Of a stretch of 64,000 nucleotides of DNA, positions 45,480 to 57,381 are shown one piece after another. Both the position numbers and the translations under genes were made by a program. Numbering within the stretch: the stretch's first letter is position 1; the number at the start of each line of letters is the position of its first letter. This DNA is from Gari tellinella (taxonomy: Eukaryota; Mollusca; Bivalvia; Cardiida; Psammobiidae), in the NCBI GenBank assembly GCA_922989275.2, contig OV277862.1, positions 18,085,543 to 18,149,542 of the forward strand, read 5' to 3'. Under the pieces are notes generated by a model that saw only the letters and a program-made list of their open reading frames with translations, did not search any database and was not told the origin of the DNA.

Positions 45480-46330
45480 TGCCGGTGAAATGAAATAAAG
45501 TGACCCCCGTAATATATCGACCCCGGCTATAATATTAAGACCGGGGGTCGAAATACGAGGGTTGTTCGGAAAGTTCGTAGAATTTTGTTATATCTCTGGT
45601 TAGCTTCATTTGATCAATTTGAAATTTGGTATGTTAGTACCTCACATTGTTTTTAAAGTATTTTCAATGAGAGAAATGAAACAGACCGTTTTTACCTAAT
45701 ATATAGGTTACCGTAGCAACGCAGTAATGCGGGCCCGGGGCAGCTCGAAAATTGAATTTTTTCTAACATTATTCTAATGAATCAAACGTTATTTCTCTCA
45801 GTTCAAAGCGCGAAAACGTCTGATTGTGACATGGCGTCACTTGCTCAAAAATCCAAAACATTGACAGCGTTTGAACAGAAACTAAAGCGTTTAGTCTTCA
45901 GATAGCGCAATTGCGAACTGAAAAGAAACGACGTCGACCAATGACGTTGAGTCGCTACGTGTTGTAAATGTTTGTGTTGCTCTAGATAAATCGCCGACAG
46001 AAACTCTCAAAATGATTAAATCATCTGGAAAATGTGACAAGAAGAGCAGCCCCGCATTCGTCTATAAATGACACGTTTAAGAAGTAGAAGAGAATCGATT
46101 CAGGACGATCCTAGGAGCGGCCGATCATCCATCGTGGCTGCTTTCATTAAGGACAGTCATCCATGTGTAAGATATGGTTGATGCGGACAGAAGAACAACA
46201 AGAGTCTCCTTTGCCGTCATAAAGAGACTCCCATTAGATTATGACCCCCTTCGAAATATTACAGAATGGGACACCCCTGACGTAATATAATGCCCCCGTC
46301 CCACTCCCCTGAAATATTTCGAAGCCCTGT
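45480..46330 (+). mobile_element. mariner-like remnant nested in a GACCCCC-type repeat
   Basis: The left end CGAGGGTTGTTCGGAAAGTT starts at about 45553. Flanks GACCCCCGTAATATATCGA (45500) and TATGACCCCCTTCGAAATAT (46240) belong to the GACCCCC repeat type also seen at 30523-33727. No right TIR is visible. Confidence 0.65.
45980..46225 (+). pseudogene. mariner-like transposase fragment
   Basis: Reading across stops and shifts shows a mariner signature: RRESIQDDPRSGR then SSIVAAFIKDSHPCVR, then VDADRRTTRVSFAV in another frame. Only the linker and second helix-turn-helix part remain. It is broken by several stops. Confidence 0.75.
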
Positions 46331-46334
46331 CTGT

Positions 46335-46920
46335 CCTATTAGGGTCATTTATTACATGCTGTAAGTTAAATGTTTATTCCATCGAAGTCTTAGTATGTTT
46401 CATTTAAATGTATCACCAACAATATGGAGATATTTACAACCTGTGCCTGGTGAAATGGTAAGTTTTTAATAATCCGGATCTTGAATATACGTTAATGTAC
46501 AATTATGCGAATGCGGGTAAACTGCAGGGAAGAGTTCTGCATCACAATCAGATGATAATATCATGAACAAACAATTTTCAAGACAGCATTTACTTAGCGC
46601 TGTACATTTTCTATATATTTTAATTTCCCTTAAAGAGGCGAGTAAGTACTAAACCGGATATGGGAACGCGGTGGAGGATCGGGGTGACACGTTTAAAAAA
46701 TGTTTTATAGCTAGTAATTTTGGAACCACTCTAGACATCGATCAGGTTCCTTTCACTGGCGTGGTATCTTATCTCGATCTGCATCGTGTGGTATGTCTGT
46801 GTCTCTCTTTTCGAGACGCTGACTAATAGCATGTATATTAAAATCAAAATACTTTCAAGTGAAATCCCTATGATTAGATTTACAATGCCAGTGCAATTTT
46901 GAGTTGTTAGGGCTCATTTG
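46335..46920. other. no supported gene
   Basis: Unique-looking AT-rich sequence; no ORF or repeat I can support. Confidence 0.4.
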
Positions 46921-46924
46921 TTGC

Positions 46925-46975
46925 AAATGACAATAAGAGCCGTATACGGTCTTAAATCGCTCAAATTGAACGACT
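46925..46975 (+). mobile_element. 5' end of a Helitron-like copy
   Basis: AATAAGAGCCGTATACGGTC then TTAAATCGCTCA is the inverse counterpart of the 5' end at 48145-48178. Confidence 0.5.
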
Positions 46976-47161
46976 GATGTAAAGGTAAAACGCTGAGACA
47001 TTATGACAATAGGCTTGTGCCAATCGCTGAGTATATGTACAGCGAAATGATTTGAACAATAGATAACATTTAAGAAAACATTATAGTAGAACTAGTGACC
47101 CACGGAGCTGGCCAGTTTGACAAAATATTTGAAGATTTCAAAAATAGGATTTTTTAAGTTT

Positions 47162-48178
47162 TTAGCTCACCTGGCACAAAGTGCCAAAGTGAGCTATTTT
47201 GATCGTCCTGTGTCCGTCGTCAACAATTTCTTTAAACGACATCTCCTCCTAAACTACTGGATGGATTTTAACCTAGCTTGGCAGGAATCATTCCTATATG
47301 GACCTCTTGTTCAAATATTTCCGATCCGTCGCATTTCTAGGTCACAGGAGCTAAAATATATATCGTTCAAAAGAAACGTTAAAAATCTACTTCTCTGAAA
47401 CCACAGTACCCTGAGCTTAGATATTTTTCACAAAGCATCATCTACAGGTCCTTTATCAAGATTGTTCAAATTATATCCCTTTGGTAAAAAATGACCCCAT
47501 CATCGGGGTTCACACATTTACATAGAGTTATATAGTGAAATCTTCAAACATCTTCTCTGAAACTAATATAGCTAGAGCTTTGATATTTGGCATGGTGTAA
47601 GTTCTAGAGGTACTTGACCAATATTGTTCGAATGGTTCCGGTCCGTTACATATCTAGGTCACATGAGCTAAAAGTAGAATTATTTTCAATTAAAACATCA
47701 AGAATCTTCTTGTCTGAAACCACAGTACCCTGAGCTTAGATACTTTGCACACAGCATCATCTATAGGTTCTCTATCAAACTTGTTAAAATAATATCCATG
47801 GGGTCAAATATTACCCCGCACGGGGGTCTTAAATTGACAAAGAGTTATATAGTAAAATCTTCAAACATCATCTACTTTCAAACTAATATGGCTAGAGCTT
47901 TGATATTTGGCATGGCGAAACTTCTAGAGGTATTTGACTAGTATTGTTCAAGTGGTTCCGGTCCGTTGCACAGCTAGATCACAGGAACTAAAAATAGATT
48001 TTTTCAATGAAACCTTAAACAAATTTTCTTGTCATAAGCCACAGTACATTTGGCACACAGATTCATCTACTCAGCAATTGGCACAATCATATTGTCATAA
48101 TTTTCCAGCTTTCCAAGATATGTTACATTTACATAACGGTTCCAGGTGAGCTATTTAGGGCCGTATGCGGCTCTTGTT
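47162..48178 (-). mobile_element. Helitron-like element, minus orientation
   Basis: Read on the minus strand it begins ACAAGAGCCGCATACGGCCC then TAGCTCACCTGG and ends with TTTGGCACTTTGTGCCAGG then TGAGCTAA. The body has three diverged about 305-bp repeats (each with CAGTACCCTGAGCTTAGATA in plus orientation). Confidence 0.75.
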
Positions 48179-48229
48179 ATTGTAGATTTAGGTCTTGTGA
48201 CGTAGATAAAGATTTCACTATATTAGCGA

Positions 48230-48672
48230 CTTCTTGTTTATACAGGTTTTTGTTTGCTTTATGCATCCCTCTGTAAAACTCTATGTAAATTTGTGACTCC
48301 CGGGACGGAGTCATTTTTTACCCCAGGGACATAATTTAAAAAATCTAAAAAGTGGACCTGTGGATGATGCGTTGTTCTAATTATTAAAGCTCAGGGTACT
48401 GTAGTTTCAGACAAGAAGATTTTTTTTGGTTTTCATTTTATTGATCTATTTTAGCTCCTGTGACCTAGATATGTAACAAGGAAACCGAATTATTTGAGCA
48501 ACTTTGAAAGTGGACCATTTAAGGATCATTCCTGCAAACTGTTGTTAAGTATATCTGGTAATTAAGGAGAAGGTGTCGTTTAAAGAAATCGTAGACGAAC
48601 GGACGGACGAAGACGGACACAGCACGATCAAAATTGCTCACCTTGGCACTTTTTAGGCAGTCGAGCTAAAAG
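48230..48672 (+). mobile_element. Helitron-like element, plus orientation, 5' truncated
   Basis: It shares the body (GGACATAATTTAAAAAATCT, AGCTCAGGGTACTGTAGTTT) and the GGACGGACGAAGACGGACAC then GCTCACCTTGGCACTT end, finishing in GAGCTAAAA. It is head-to-head with the previous element, so the two form a large inverted repeat. Confidence 0.65.
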
Positions 48673-49085
48673 TGTAGGAGCCCTCTGATCTGGATCTACA
48701 GTTTACATAGAACATATGCTCGTCGCTATATAGTGTTGGATGTGTTAACTAATTCAAAAATGTTGTCTGATGAAAATGACGTCTGCTAAATTGCTGATAT
48801 TGTTTCCTCTTCTTTATATATACATCATTGGGTTCGATTGACAAACTGGTTATATACTGATCAAACATCACGATTAATGGGACATGTCAGGATCCAAAAT
48901 GCTTGCAAAGATCTTCAAAAGAAGTATACAATGTTGGAAGGGTTAACGGCCAATACTGAGATTTGTTTTGAGTGTTGTTAAAATAGGGTTTACTCCAAAG
49001 AAGAAATATATTTTAGGAGTTATCCTGCGTCTGATTTGGCTCCAAACTGTTAGCAAATGTGAAAATATCCGTTCATGTTGAACGG
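48655..49085. repeat. family B hairpin fragments
   Basis: GGAGCCCTCTGATCTGGATC near 48669, CAGGATCCAAAATGCTTGC near 48890 and GTCTGATTTGGCTCCAAACT near 49030, with a GGAAGGGTTAAC end motif near 48942. Confidence 0.5.
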
Positions 49086-49526
49086 TTAGCTAGTATTCTT
49101 CGGCATTTGTTGCAGTGTAACCTAACCTTTCACCTCCGTTTTTAAACGGCTTTTAACTCTTTCATTCATGAAATTTGAAATGAACAAGTCATTTTTACTA
49201 TATATAGATCTATACGCGTTTGCTTTTCACAATTTGTTGCAAATAATAATAATAATAATTCGGAAAATAGTTTTCAGGCAGGCGATGTTTTGCCGATGAA
49301 AGGGTTCAAGCTCAAAATAAATGTCCTGTTGAAATTGAAAAGGTGTTATTATAAATGCTTTAACGTTTATGGCACCTTTAATGCTACTATCAAGTGCGAC
49401 TGTACTGGTGCTTACAAATATTCTGGATCCAGATCTGAGGCCGAAAAACTCGGCGTCGTATCGGTATTAAAATTGTTTGACGCATACAGGTAAGGGATTC
49501 CTTTATGCGCATGTACACCGGAAGGG

Positions 49527-49775
49527 GACAGTACGACGGTGATAATACGACAGTACGACGGTGAAAACGTGACTGTACGACGGTTATAATGCGACAGTAC
49601 GACGGTGAAAAACGTGACTGTACGACGGTTATAATGCGACAGTACGACGGTGAAAAACGTGACTGTACGACGGTTATAATGCGACAGTACGACGGTGAAA
49701 ACGTGACTGTACGACGGTTATAATGCGACAGGAAAAAGGATGATAACGCAACAGAACAACGGTGATAATGCGAAA
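49527..49775 (+). repeat. minisatellite, 44-46-bp unit
   Basis: CGACAGTACGACGGTGAAAA then CGTGACTGTACGACGGTTAT repeats about four times, with partial units at both ends. It makes a false 169-codon minus-strand ORF. Confidence 0.9.
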
Positions 49776-49828
49776 ATATCATAAATGAGCCGTTCTCTGA
49801 CAAACCGGTCTTATTGACATCGCCGAAA

Positions 49829-49895
49829 TGACGTCGAAAATGCAATTTTTTGACGTCATCCAAATCGATAAACACATGTTTTCCGCATGACGTAA
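49829..49895 (+). promoter_or_regulatory. cluster of CRE/ATF-type sites
   Basis: TGACGTCG (49829), a perfect palindromic TGACGTCA (49851) and TGACGTAA (49888) lie 78-144 bases before the ATG at 49973. Two further TGACGTCA copies lie at 50641 and 50684. The arrangement suggests a promoter for the plus-strand candidate gene. Confidence 0.45.
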
Positions 49896-50929
49896 ACATT
49901 GTTTACAAGCGTGTTTTTATGATGAATTAAAGAGTCGGTTTTTAAAGAATCGTTAGATCCTCGTGGACTACAATGAATGGTGAATTAGAGGTGAGTTGGT
50001 CTTTCTTTTTCATTTGAGTTGACATTGTATCTAGACCTGGAAATGAAAGCGACAGCAGAATATTTTTACATGTAGATTTAGATCTACATGTACAATGTAC
50101 GACTGTCGAGTGCCGCGGAGCGCGTACTGAAGAGTCTGTAGTACTACATGTAGTCTATATACCATGTATACGTGTCTACCTGGTAAATCTATTTCATTTT
50201 TGTTACCACACTGGCCTTATAACATATTTCAAGACAGATTATTGTTGCTTTAGTACATGTAGATCTAATATCAGCCTTTAAATCATTATCTCAAACTTTT
50301 CATGAAGGTCATAGATCTACACGTTTACTTAACATAGATCTACCCCACCCGGTAAGTAAAGAGTAGTTCTGTTCGATGTGCAAGTCAATGTAATTATAAA
50401 TGTATTCTGTGTTTAGTTCTGTTTAAAAATGAGAGAGAGACAGAAAGGGAGAGAGAATATGGTGAAATATGCCATGTCGCGACAATCGAGTTTACCAGTA
50501 AGAAACTTTAGCACATGGCTTGGAGCTCTCGGCCAATCAGAGGCCTCAAAAACCTGTGAATATATCGTTTATTTTACAAAACCATGAAATAACTAACACA
50601 CTGTTCACTTATTCCACGCTTTCGTCATCTCAAGGCAATTTGACGTCACAACCCTAGATCGGAGGGGAACTGCACTCGCTTGATGACGTCATATTATGTA
50701 CAGTGAGACCTAAACTTTAAAAGCAATTAATAATGAATTGTGCTTACATATAGAGCTTCAATAAGCGTTATTTATGTTGGTGTTAAAGCATGCTTAATGT
50801 CTCAAACTGCACATTGAAATAACCTTTCAATTTAAGTAACGTATTACAAATAAAATGACTTTTTCGTCTAAAACAAAAAGTAGAAACGAATGGTCTTCTT
50901 GTTTTCCTCGAGCCCAAGCCAGTGCTAAA

Positions 50930-51031
50930 TAGGTTAGACCATGGTTGCGCGCGAATAAACGACATAGTTCTCGGGGGCTACGCCCCCTCGAACTATATCG
51001 TTTATTCTCTTGCAACCATGGTCTAACCTAT
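50930..51031. mobile_element. hairpin MITE, about 48-bp arms
   Basis: ATAGGTTAGACCATGGTTGC ... CTCGGGGGC is mirrored by GCCCCCTCGA ... GCAACCATGGTCTAACCTAT, with a TAC loop and a few mismatches (GCGCGCG against TCTCTTG). Confidence 0.88.
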
Positions 51032-51119
51032 ACATAACTGAAACCACTGTTAACATTAACGGCAAGCCTCGTAGCTCTGACAGTGGATACGCTGATGCAT
51101 TCTAGTACAATGTTTTGTT

Positions 51120-51380
51120 TGTTAACGTCCGTTTCTGCCATCTATGGGCTAACTGGACGCTCCAGAGAGGGGAGCGAATACAGAGAACCTGGGCGCGATG
51201 CCCTACTCTTATTATCGAAAGAGTTCTCTGGTTCTTTTAGGTACAAAGTGTAAAGCACCCATACATCGGACCTCGGTTTATAAAGTCTCATCCGAAGGAC
51301 TTGGTCCGGCGGGGGATCAAACTCGCAACCCCTGACGTCGTAAGCGGGTGTTTTACCCCTCGACTACGTCCGCCGGTCTA
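51120..51380 (-). mobile_element. tRNA-derived SINE
   Basis: On the minus strand the head (about 51380-51305) has an A-box-like GTAGTCGAGGGGTAAAACAC and a B-box-like GAGTTTGATCC. The body contains CCTTCGGATGAGACTTTATA, GAGGTCCGATGTATGG and GGTGCTTTACACTTTGTACC. Another B-box-like GGTTCAAATCC follows on the plus strand at about 51395. Family not identified. Confidence 0.65.
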
Positions 51381-52586
51381 GGACAGGTCGCCGGTTCAAA
51401 TCCGGCAAACCAACTTTTCTTTTCACTGCACATCTATTAATATTTGCAAAGTGGATTTGTTCTGTAAGATGATGATCTAGAGCTATAGATCTATGTTATT
51501 AAAATAACAGAAATTAGAACAACATCTAGATTTAAAAGTTGCATGACTCGTTTAATCAGATTTTGGCCTTCCATTAGAAGCAATTGAACATAAATTGATG
51601 GAATACACATACGTAAAGTTTAAGTTTGCACGAGTTACACAGTGCACTCTGGTTTCTTTCTTGTTTTATATACGCATTGTTTCATATTTTCAAGTGTCAA
51701 GTCAGAACTCTCTTGGGTTTCAGAATTCACTTGATATATCAACAAACACTTAAAGAAATCATGTTGATTTTGCACTTGTACTGGAGACGTAATGCCCTTA
51801 CCTAGTTGACTAAAATATAAACATTGGTATTACGTTGGTTAAAGACTTTAATTTTTATCTGATTGGAGAATTAGTTTTATTTTTGTTTCATATAGATCAA
51901 ATATTGTATATATTTCAGGAGCTAGAAAGCCTGTACTCAGAACACTTTGGGAGAAGACAAGACATCACTCTAGCATCTTCACAGTAACGGGCAGGATAGA
52001 ATGCAGGAAGTGATGATGATGAAAATAATGATGATGATGATGAGAAACAAGACGACCGAATAGACATTGACGAGAGAGCTCGGCGATATGTTAATGAAGG
52101 GAGTAGGCTAGATACTGAAAATGACAGTTCAAGTGACAATAATTAAGATTTCGTGTGCAGAAGAATTCACAGTAACATTTGCAATCGAACGATCCAGATA
52201 TTGCCAAAATATGATGCTTTCTTGCTATTGGTTGCAGGTGTAAGTATCACGGTGTTTCTCAGTTAAGTGAGCAGGATATGTGTTCTTCTGTTATTTTATA
52301 TTAAAACTTTGACAGGCCCTACAAAACAACGTGTAGATTGTAAAAAGCCAAAAGACAGAAATCGAAAATTTTGTCATTAAGACCGCTTTTGTCAGAGAAC
52401 GACTCAAATAGTGGTTAATTTGAAATGTTAGAATCGAATTCATAAATTCATGCCAGTGCATTATCATGCAATAGAGCAAAGATATTCGTACAGGTGCGGT
52501 AATTAGATCCACTCGACCTACTGCCTCGTGATTTAATAACTACGCAATTCAACCCCTACTCGTGTTCTATTGCACGATAATACACT

Positions 52587-52750
52587 TAAGAAATGAATTG
52601 CGTACTTCCGGCATTCATGAGCTGATGGCACTTCAATGCTTTTAGTAGCAAAGTGCGTGAAGCCCGAAGGACTTCTCGCTTAACTTTGCTAGTAAAAGCA
52701 TTGAAGTGCCATCAGCTCATGAATAACGGAAGTACGCAATTTATTTCTTA
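52587..52750. mobile_element. hairpin MITE, about 65-bp arms
   Basis: AAGAAATGAATTGCGTACTT ... GGCACTTCAATGC is mirrored by GCATTGAAGTGCC ... AGTACGCAATTTATTTCTT around a partly paired centre with GAAGCCCGAAGGACTTC. Confidence 0.9.
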
Positions 52751-54705
52751 TATTTATATTCCATCGTGAGCTGAGAAATGAACCAGACCTTCTTAAACCA
52801 AAACCAAATAATAACACAACTACTCTTCCATCACCTCGGAAAAATAACCTCGATACGGGGCCTATTAAATAAGGAAATTCTCCGAAAATACTGAACAAAC
52901 GAATATTTTAAATGGATATAAATTACCTTTTAGAATTGATTTCCTCACAACTCCGTAATTATAATCACGTAGCAGACACAAACAGTATTCCAAACTTCCG
53001 AAATGAAATCCAAATGCGCGGCATGCTTGGAACTTTGTCACATGTCTTTACTTGTATCATTGGTTATCAAAAAGGTAATTCCTAGCGTCATTTTGAAAAC
53101 ATCCAATTAGATTAGACGTTATAAACTTCCATTTAGAATGACAGGAAATTAACATAAATTACTATGTTTAAAATTAGCACTTATTCGTATATGCCATGGC
53201 TATCGACGCGGAATACGTTTTTCGTGGGAGTTTCAGGAAATAAGTTAGAAGAGAAGAACAAAAGCAACACATACACGCGGGAAACGATGAATCTCTGAAA
53301 AAAGCTTTCTGGTATTTTTGGTAAATAGGAATTGAAATTGAATACTTGGAGATCAGAGAATAGATTAATACACGTTCCTGTTGGAGATGAAATATTGAAA
53401 CAGAAAGCAATCGTGACAACAAATATTTAAGTAGACTTGGATTTATCTCGTGACAAAGTCAAACAGTCTAATTAATTCTTCACAGAGTTAAAATTTGTTT
53501 TCCGTTTTTATGATGGATGGTTGTCTAGAGCAGGCTTAAAGTAAATACGAATCTTCCATAAGACATCCACTTGCCGGGATGCAGTGGAATTTTCTATGCT
53601 CTTTACCCATAGGTTCTTGACACATAAAAAAATATAAAAAAAAAAAAATTGTTTTTTTTAACTAGACCTCCATATATTACCGTATCTAGATCTATCTTCG
53701 ATAGAGTACAAAAACAATTTCTTTTCTTTAACCTCAAGGGAACAGTAAAGGCATAAAAACGTATCTCAAATGACTATGAGGAATAAGAGTTAAAACATGA
53801 TACTTTTAAATCACATTGTACATGCACTGTACTTAATTCTAAATAAGGGTAGGTGTTTGTGTGTATGTTTGACTGTGTGTGGCAAGTTAATGTTTAACCT
53901 TTTCAAATAAATTTTTTGATTAAGTTTATGAGACTTATGAATGTTTGTTTTTCCATAAAAATAAATAAGACAACCAGTTTTTCCCTGGTCAGTGGCTTCC
54001 TGTTCTGGATCTGTTTGCAGCACAAGCCCTACCTACTTGTTTTTGCATTTTTGTTTCAGAATTTATTTATTTTAAAACAAAAAGGAGCATTTCTAGTATT
54101 TGTGTGTATTATCTGATTGAGTGTGCCAGTAGTGTAGTATGTATAGCAGAGAAAATTGAAAATGTGGGTACATTTCACATGCTAACTTCTCAATTCTTCT
54201 GAATTCGAGTGACCAATATGTTTACCAAACACGAAGTCCTTAGCCCTTGATCAAAGATAATTGACATTTTGAAATGTTTAATTTTACACCTCTGTGACCT
54301 TAACCTTTAACCGACATGCCAAAACACTTACATACTCATATGCCTCTTAAAATGTGGGCAAACATTTTGGTCAAACCCAAACTTAAAACAAACCAATAAC
54401 TCTGCGAAAGAATATTTTTCAAGACATTGTGCATGGTTGCCATTGGAACAAGATCACTGGTCCAATGAACTATCTTCGTAAAAACATTTGACTACGGTGA
54501 CATTGATTTCAAATAAGAACTCGTTTGCAGCTGTTTTTTGCTCATGTGAGCTGAAATTAAACTGTGGCAATCCTTTTCAGTTGACGGGTTTGCATTATAT
54601 AAAGAAAAAATAATATTTTGAAACATGTCTGTAATGGCTATTAAACCTTGAATACATTTAACAATCTTATCTTCAGCTTTAATAAAACAATCTACCTAGT
54701 TGAAG
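52751..54705. other. no supported gene
   Basis: Intronic AT-rich DNA with a poly-A/T tract near 53630-53660. Short ORFs lack splice signals or recognisable content. Confidence 0.5.
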
Positions 54706-54709
54706 TTAC

Positions 54710-56409
54710 CTTGAATTTAGAACAATCTTTCCACTTCCATCCATGGCATCAAGAACACGCTGTGTTTGTAATTTTCGTCTGTTAGTCTGGAGGACAAACT
54801 TCACATGCTCCACACACATGTCCAGGTGTTCGGGTGGACACACTGATTCTATCTGATTTAGGTCTCGTAGAACTTCCATTACATCCACTTTTCTCAGGTA
54901 GGTGACAGTCAAACAATCCAGCTTTTTTAGCAACAACTCTTTTGTCAGTTCAGATACAAGTCCAAGGGCTTGAAACAATTGTGTATACAATGTTTTAAGT
55001 TTGTCCTGTTTAACGAAGTTGATATGTGTTTCTGTCAGCATTTGAAACCAGTTCTCTATGATACTGCTGCTGACTTCCCTCAAGTATAATTCAAACTTTG
55101 AAACTTTCAACAATCTAAAGAATGAAGCATGCATACTTGACAGTGATGATGTTACTAACAATTTAATGAAAGTTGTTTGAGATTCTATGTTATCAAACAA
55201 TCCTTTTGTAGAAGCTATGGTTTCAACATATTCTTCAGTTACTGAATTCAAACCTTTGAGACATTCCAGAATTTCTCTTTCAAATTTCTCTGCATATGTG
55301 ATCATGCAACAATGATTAGCAGACACAATAGTCCACAGATCAAGTAGGAGTGTAAAGCTTTGTCCATTTTGCACCTCTGAACAAGTCTGGTATAGCAGAG
55401 TTTCAACTACATGCATAAAAACAAGATTTACCTCTTCATCCCCGTCATTCTTTTGAAGGCATTCACAAATTCTGAATGCTACGACTAATGGGCAATGAGT
55501 TGCAAGGTATTTGATAAATGTTTGTAAATTATGTATCGGAACACCGACATTGACATTTGCTTTTAATTCATGAATGGCATATTCTGTCAAGCGCTGTGCA
55601 GCATATATGTCTGTTTCTCTAGCAAAAACGGTGTCTCTCTTCATTCTTTCAATCCATATGTTAAACTGATCCACTTTCAGAAAAGGACAACACTTATCCA
55701 TTCCTACCAGAAGGGAATATTTTTTTCCAAAGGCAATCTCACTTAGCGCCTGACAGGTAGCTGGTAAATATACTTCACAAGATCTTGGCAAATCAGATAA
55801 TTTAAAACTATTCAACTGTGCAAGCATCCAATCAGCTGTATCTGGAACAAGTCTAAGACTGTATGGACTTGGGTTTTTTAGCAAGCTTCCAATAGCAACA
55901 ACAAACAAAACTGCTCCTTTCAGGTGATGTTTTGTCAGTTCTTTTACAATACCTTCAATTATTACTATGCAGTCTCTTAGTTCAAATTTTCGTCTTTTCA
56001 GTAAGTTTTCAATTTGCATCACTTTGGTTTTCATTTCTTCAGGACTGATCATATTTTGGAAGATGATATTTTTCAAATGAGCTTCAACACTTTTTGTTTC
56101 ATTATCAATCCAGACATCTCGTTGGACTTCTTCAGGGTGTAAATACTGGCACTGACTCTCTAACATGTCTTTGGCAAATGTATAGGTAACTTTAAAATGA
56201 CTTAAGTGCACTTCATATGTGAACTCTATTTGTCCATCAAGAGCAGAATGGGGTAACATGACTGTACATTTATAGATGCCATGTGATAAAAGGTGAAGTC
56301 GCTTTTCATTCATACACCCTAGCTTTTCACACTTAATTAACACGTCTCCAATATAAAAGTTCTTGGGATTTGGAATATAAACCATGAATGTTTTGTTAAT
56401 CATGTTCTC
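54710..56409 (-). CDS. RNF213-like: RNF213-like, upstream exon (N-terminal arm)
   Basis: A 1,700-base internal exon encoding about 567 residues. It begins after TCTCTTTCAG (acceptor AG at 56411-56410) with a complete codon and ends with AG before a GTAACT donor at 54709. Joining to 30306 restores an Arg codon and an unbroken frame, so both exons belong to one gene. The first 75 residues (TFMVYIPNPKNFYIGD onward) look beta-rich, like the beta-sandwich/carbohydrate-binding-like part of RNF213 N-termini; this is a weak judgement. The remainder is helical, as expected for the N-terminal arm before the AAA+ ring. The stop a few codons past the donor is intronic. An ATG-initiated frame could run upstream to 56466, but the 19 extra residues would lie across the polypyrimidine tract, so I reject that start. 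Earlier exons must lie past 64000. Confidence 0.9.
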
Positions 56410-56730
56410 CTGAAAGAGAAGAGAAAAAAACACATTTATTCCATATTGCATTAAAACACTCTCCATTCCTTTAAAAATGCCGTGTACAATAAATGTGTAC
56501 AGTGTTTTACCTGGTCATTTCGTGTAAAATCATCGTGGACAATGGCTGATCAGAATCTCTCGGGACTATTCTCAGTTTGTGTTATTATAACACCGGGAAA
56601 ATGTGTGAAAATTGGATTTATTTCATAATCTGGATTTTCATTCTTTCCAATGGGACTTATACTTGTGCATGTGCGTGTGTCTAGTAGTAATTAACTTGAA
56701 AATGTCTTCTAATTAACAAACTTATTATGT

Positions 56731-56797
56731 CAAACATCTTAGATCCGGATCTGTCGTCACTTAACTTGGCACCTGATCTGGATCTAAGTTGTTTGTT
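56731..56797. repeat. hairpin, family B
   Basis: GTCAAACATCTTAGATCCGG and CTGGATCTAAGTTGTTTG arms. Confidence 0.65.
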
Positions 56798-56999
56798 CAT
56801 GTTATTATGGTCACAATTGTCAGGATAATGCCATAATGATAATCAAAACAATTAAAACAATCTGGTATGGTTGCCGTAATAGATAGGTTTATTTGTATAC
56901 CAAAGCCAAAATTGTCTGCTAAAGTTATCGTCTGCTTCACTTTGAAAGCTAACCAATTGCAGGTACATGTATACATTTGAGGATCTTTTAACCAAGTGT

Positions 57000-57150
57000 A
57001 AACCAGTATGGATCCACATAAGTTATCGAATTATTTGGTGTCTGCTGTATCCAAATTGTTTGCAAATTATATTATAATCTGATGTCAAACAGATTAGATT
57101 CCGTTAAGACGCTGAATTTGTCGGCGTCTTATTACATTCCAAGCTTTTTG
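57000..57150. repeat. two family B hairpins
   Basis: AACCAGTATGGATCCACATA ... TCCAAATTGTTTGC (57000-57064) and CAAACAGATTAGATTCCGTT ... TAAGACGC / GGCGTCTTA ... CCAAGCTTTTTG (57086-57150). Confidence 0.6.
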
Positions 57151-57215
57151 TAAGGGAATTCGCCTTTAGTGACTAGTCGTTCGCAGCATGCTGAAGGGGA
57201 ATAAAATATAAGTGA

Positions 57216-57300
57216 CAGCAAAAGCAAGGTGAAAGTAAAACAGAAAGCTTCGAAATGAGTTTTCTGTGTTACTTTCACGTTTCTTTCAATAGATCTAGTC
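57216..57300. repeat. hairpin, family A
   Basis: GCAAGGTGAAAGTAAAACAG and CTGTGTTACTTTCACGTTTC around GAAAGCTTCGAAATGAGTTTTC. Confidence 0.65.
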
Positions 57301-57381
57301 ACCGGTCTTAGACACCTAATAGTAAACAAATAATCAGATGTAGTAATAGGGAGATTTTACTGTAAGCACAGTCAAACCTGT

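Larger units (their letters stand above)
49973..52146 (+). pseudogene. possible nested two-exon gene or pseudogene, acidic product
   Basis: Exon 1 (49973-49990) is ATG plus five codons ending GAG before a consensus GTGAGT donor. Exon 2 begins at 51919 after TATATATTTCAG. Spliced, the frame gives MNGELE-ELESLYSEHFGRRQ... but meets TAA at 51985 and TAG at 51997. The same frame then stays open for 49 codons of Asp/Asn-rich and charged sequence (SDDDENNDDDDEKQ ... DERARRYVNEGSRL) to TAA at 52144. Both internal stops are in one frame with no shift, which suggests a recently broken gene, an unusual splice, or chance. Upstream CRE sites support a promoter. It lies opposite to, and inside, the RNF213 intron. 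Product not recognised. Confidence 0.35.
30307..54709 (-). other. RNF213-like intron, 24.4 kb
   Basis: The intron is defined by donor GTAACT (54709 downward) and an acceptor with a T/C-rich tract ending in CAG at 30309-30307. Phase 2 joining gives continuous protein. It is packed with transposable elements listed separately, and carries a possible opposite-strand gene near 50-52 kb. Confidence 0.85.

Noticed and set aside
49390..49899. 169-codon minus-strand ORF
   Set aside because: It is created by the 44-46-bp minisatellite and covers the CRE cluster; composition is purely repeat-driven.
56410..56466. MESVLMQYG... as the N-terminus of the upstream RNF213 exon
   Set aside because: These codons lie over and before the polypyrimidine tract TCTCTTCTCTTTCAG, so they are most likely intron; the exon begins at 56409.
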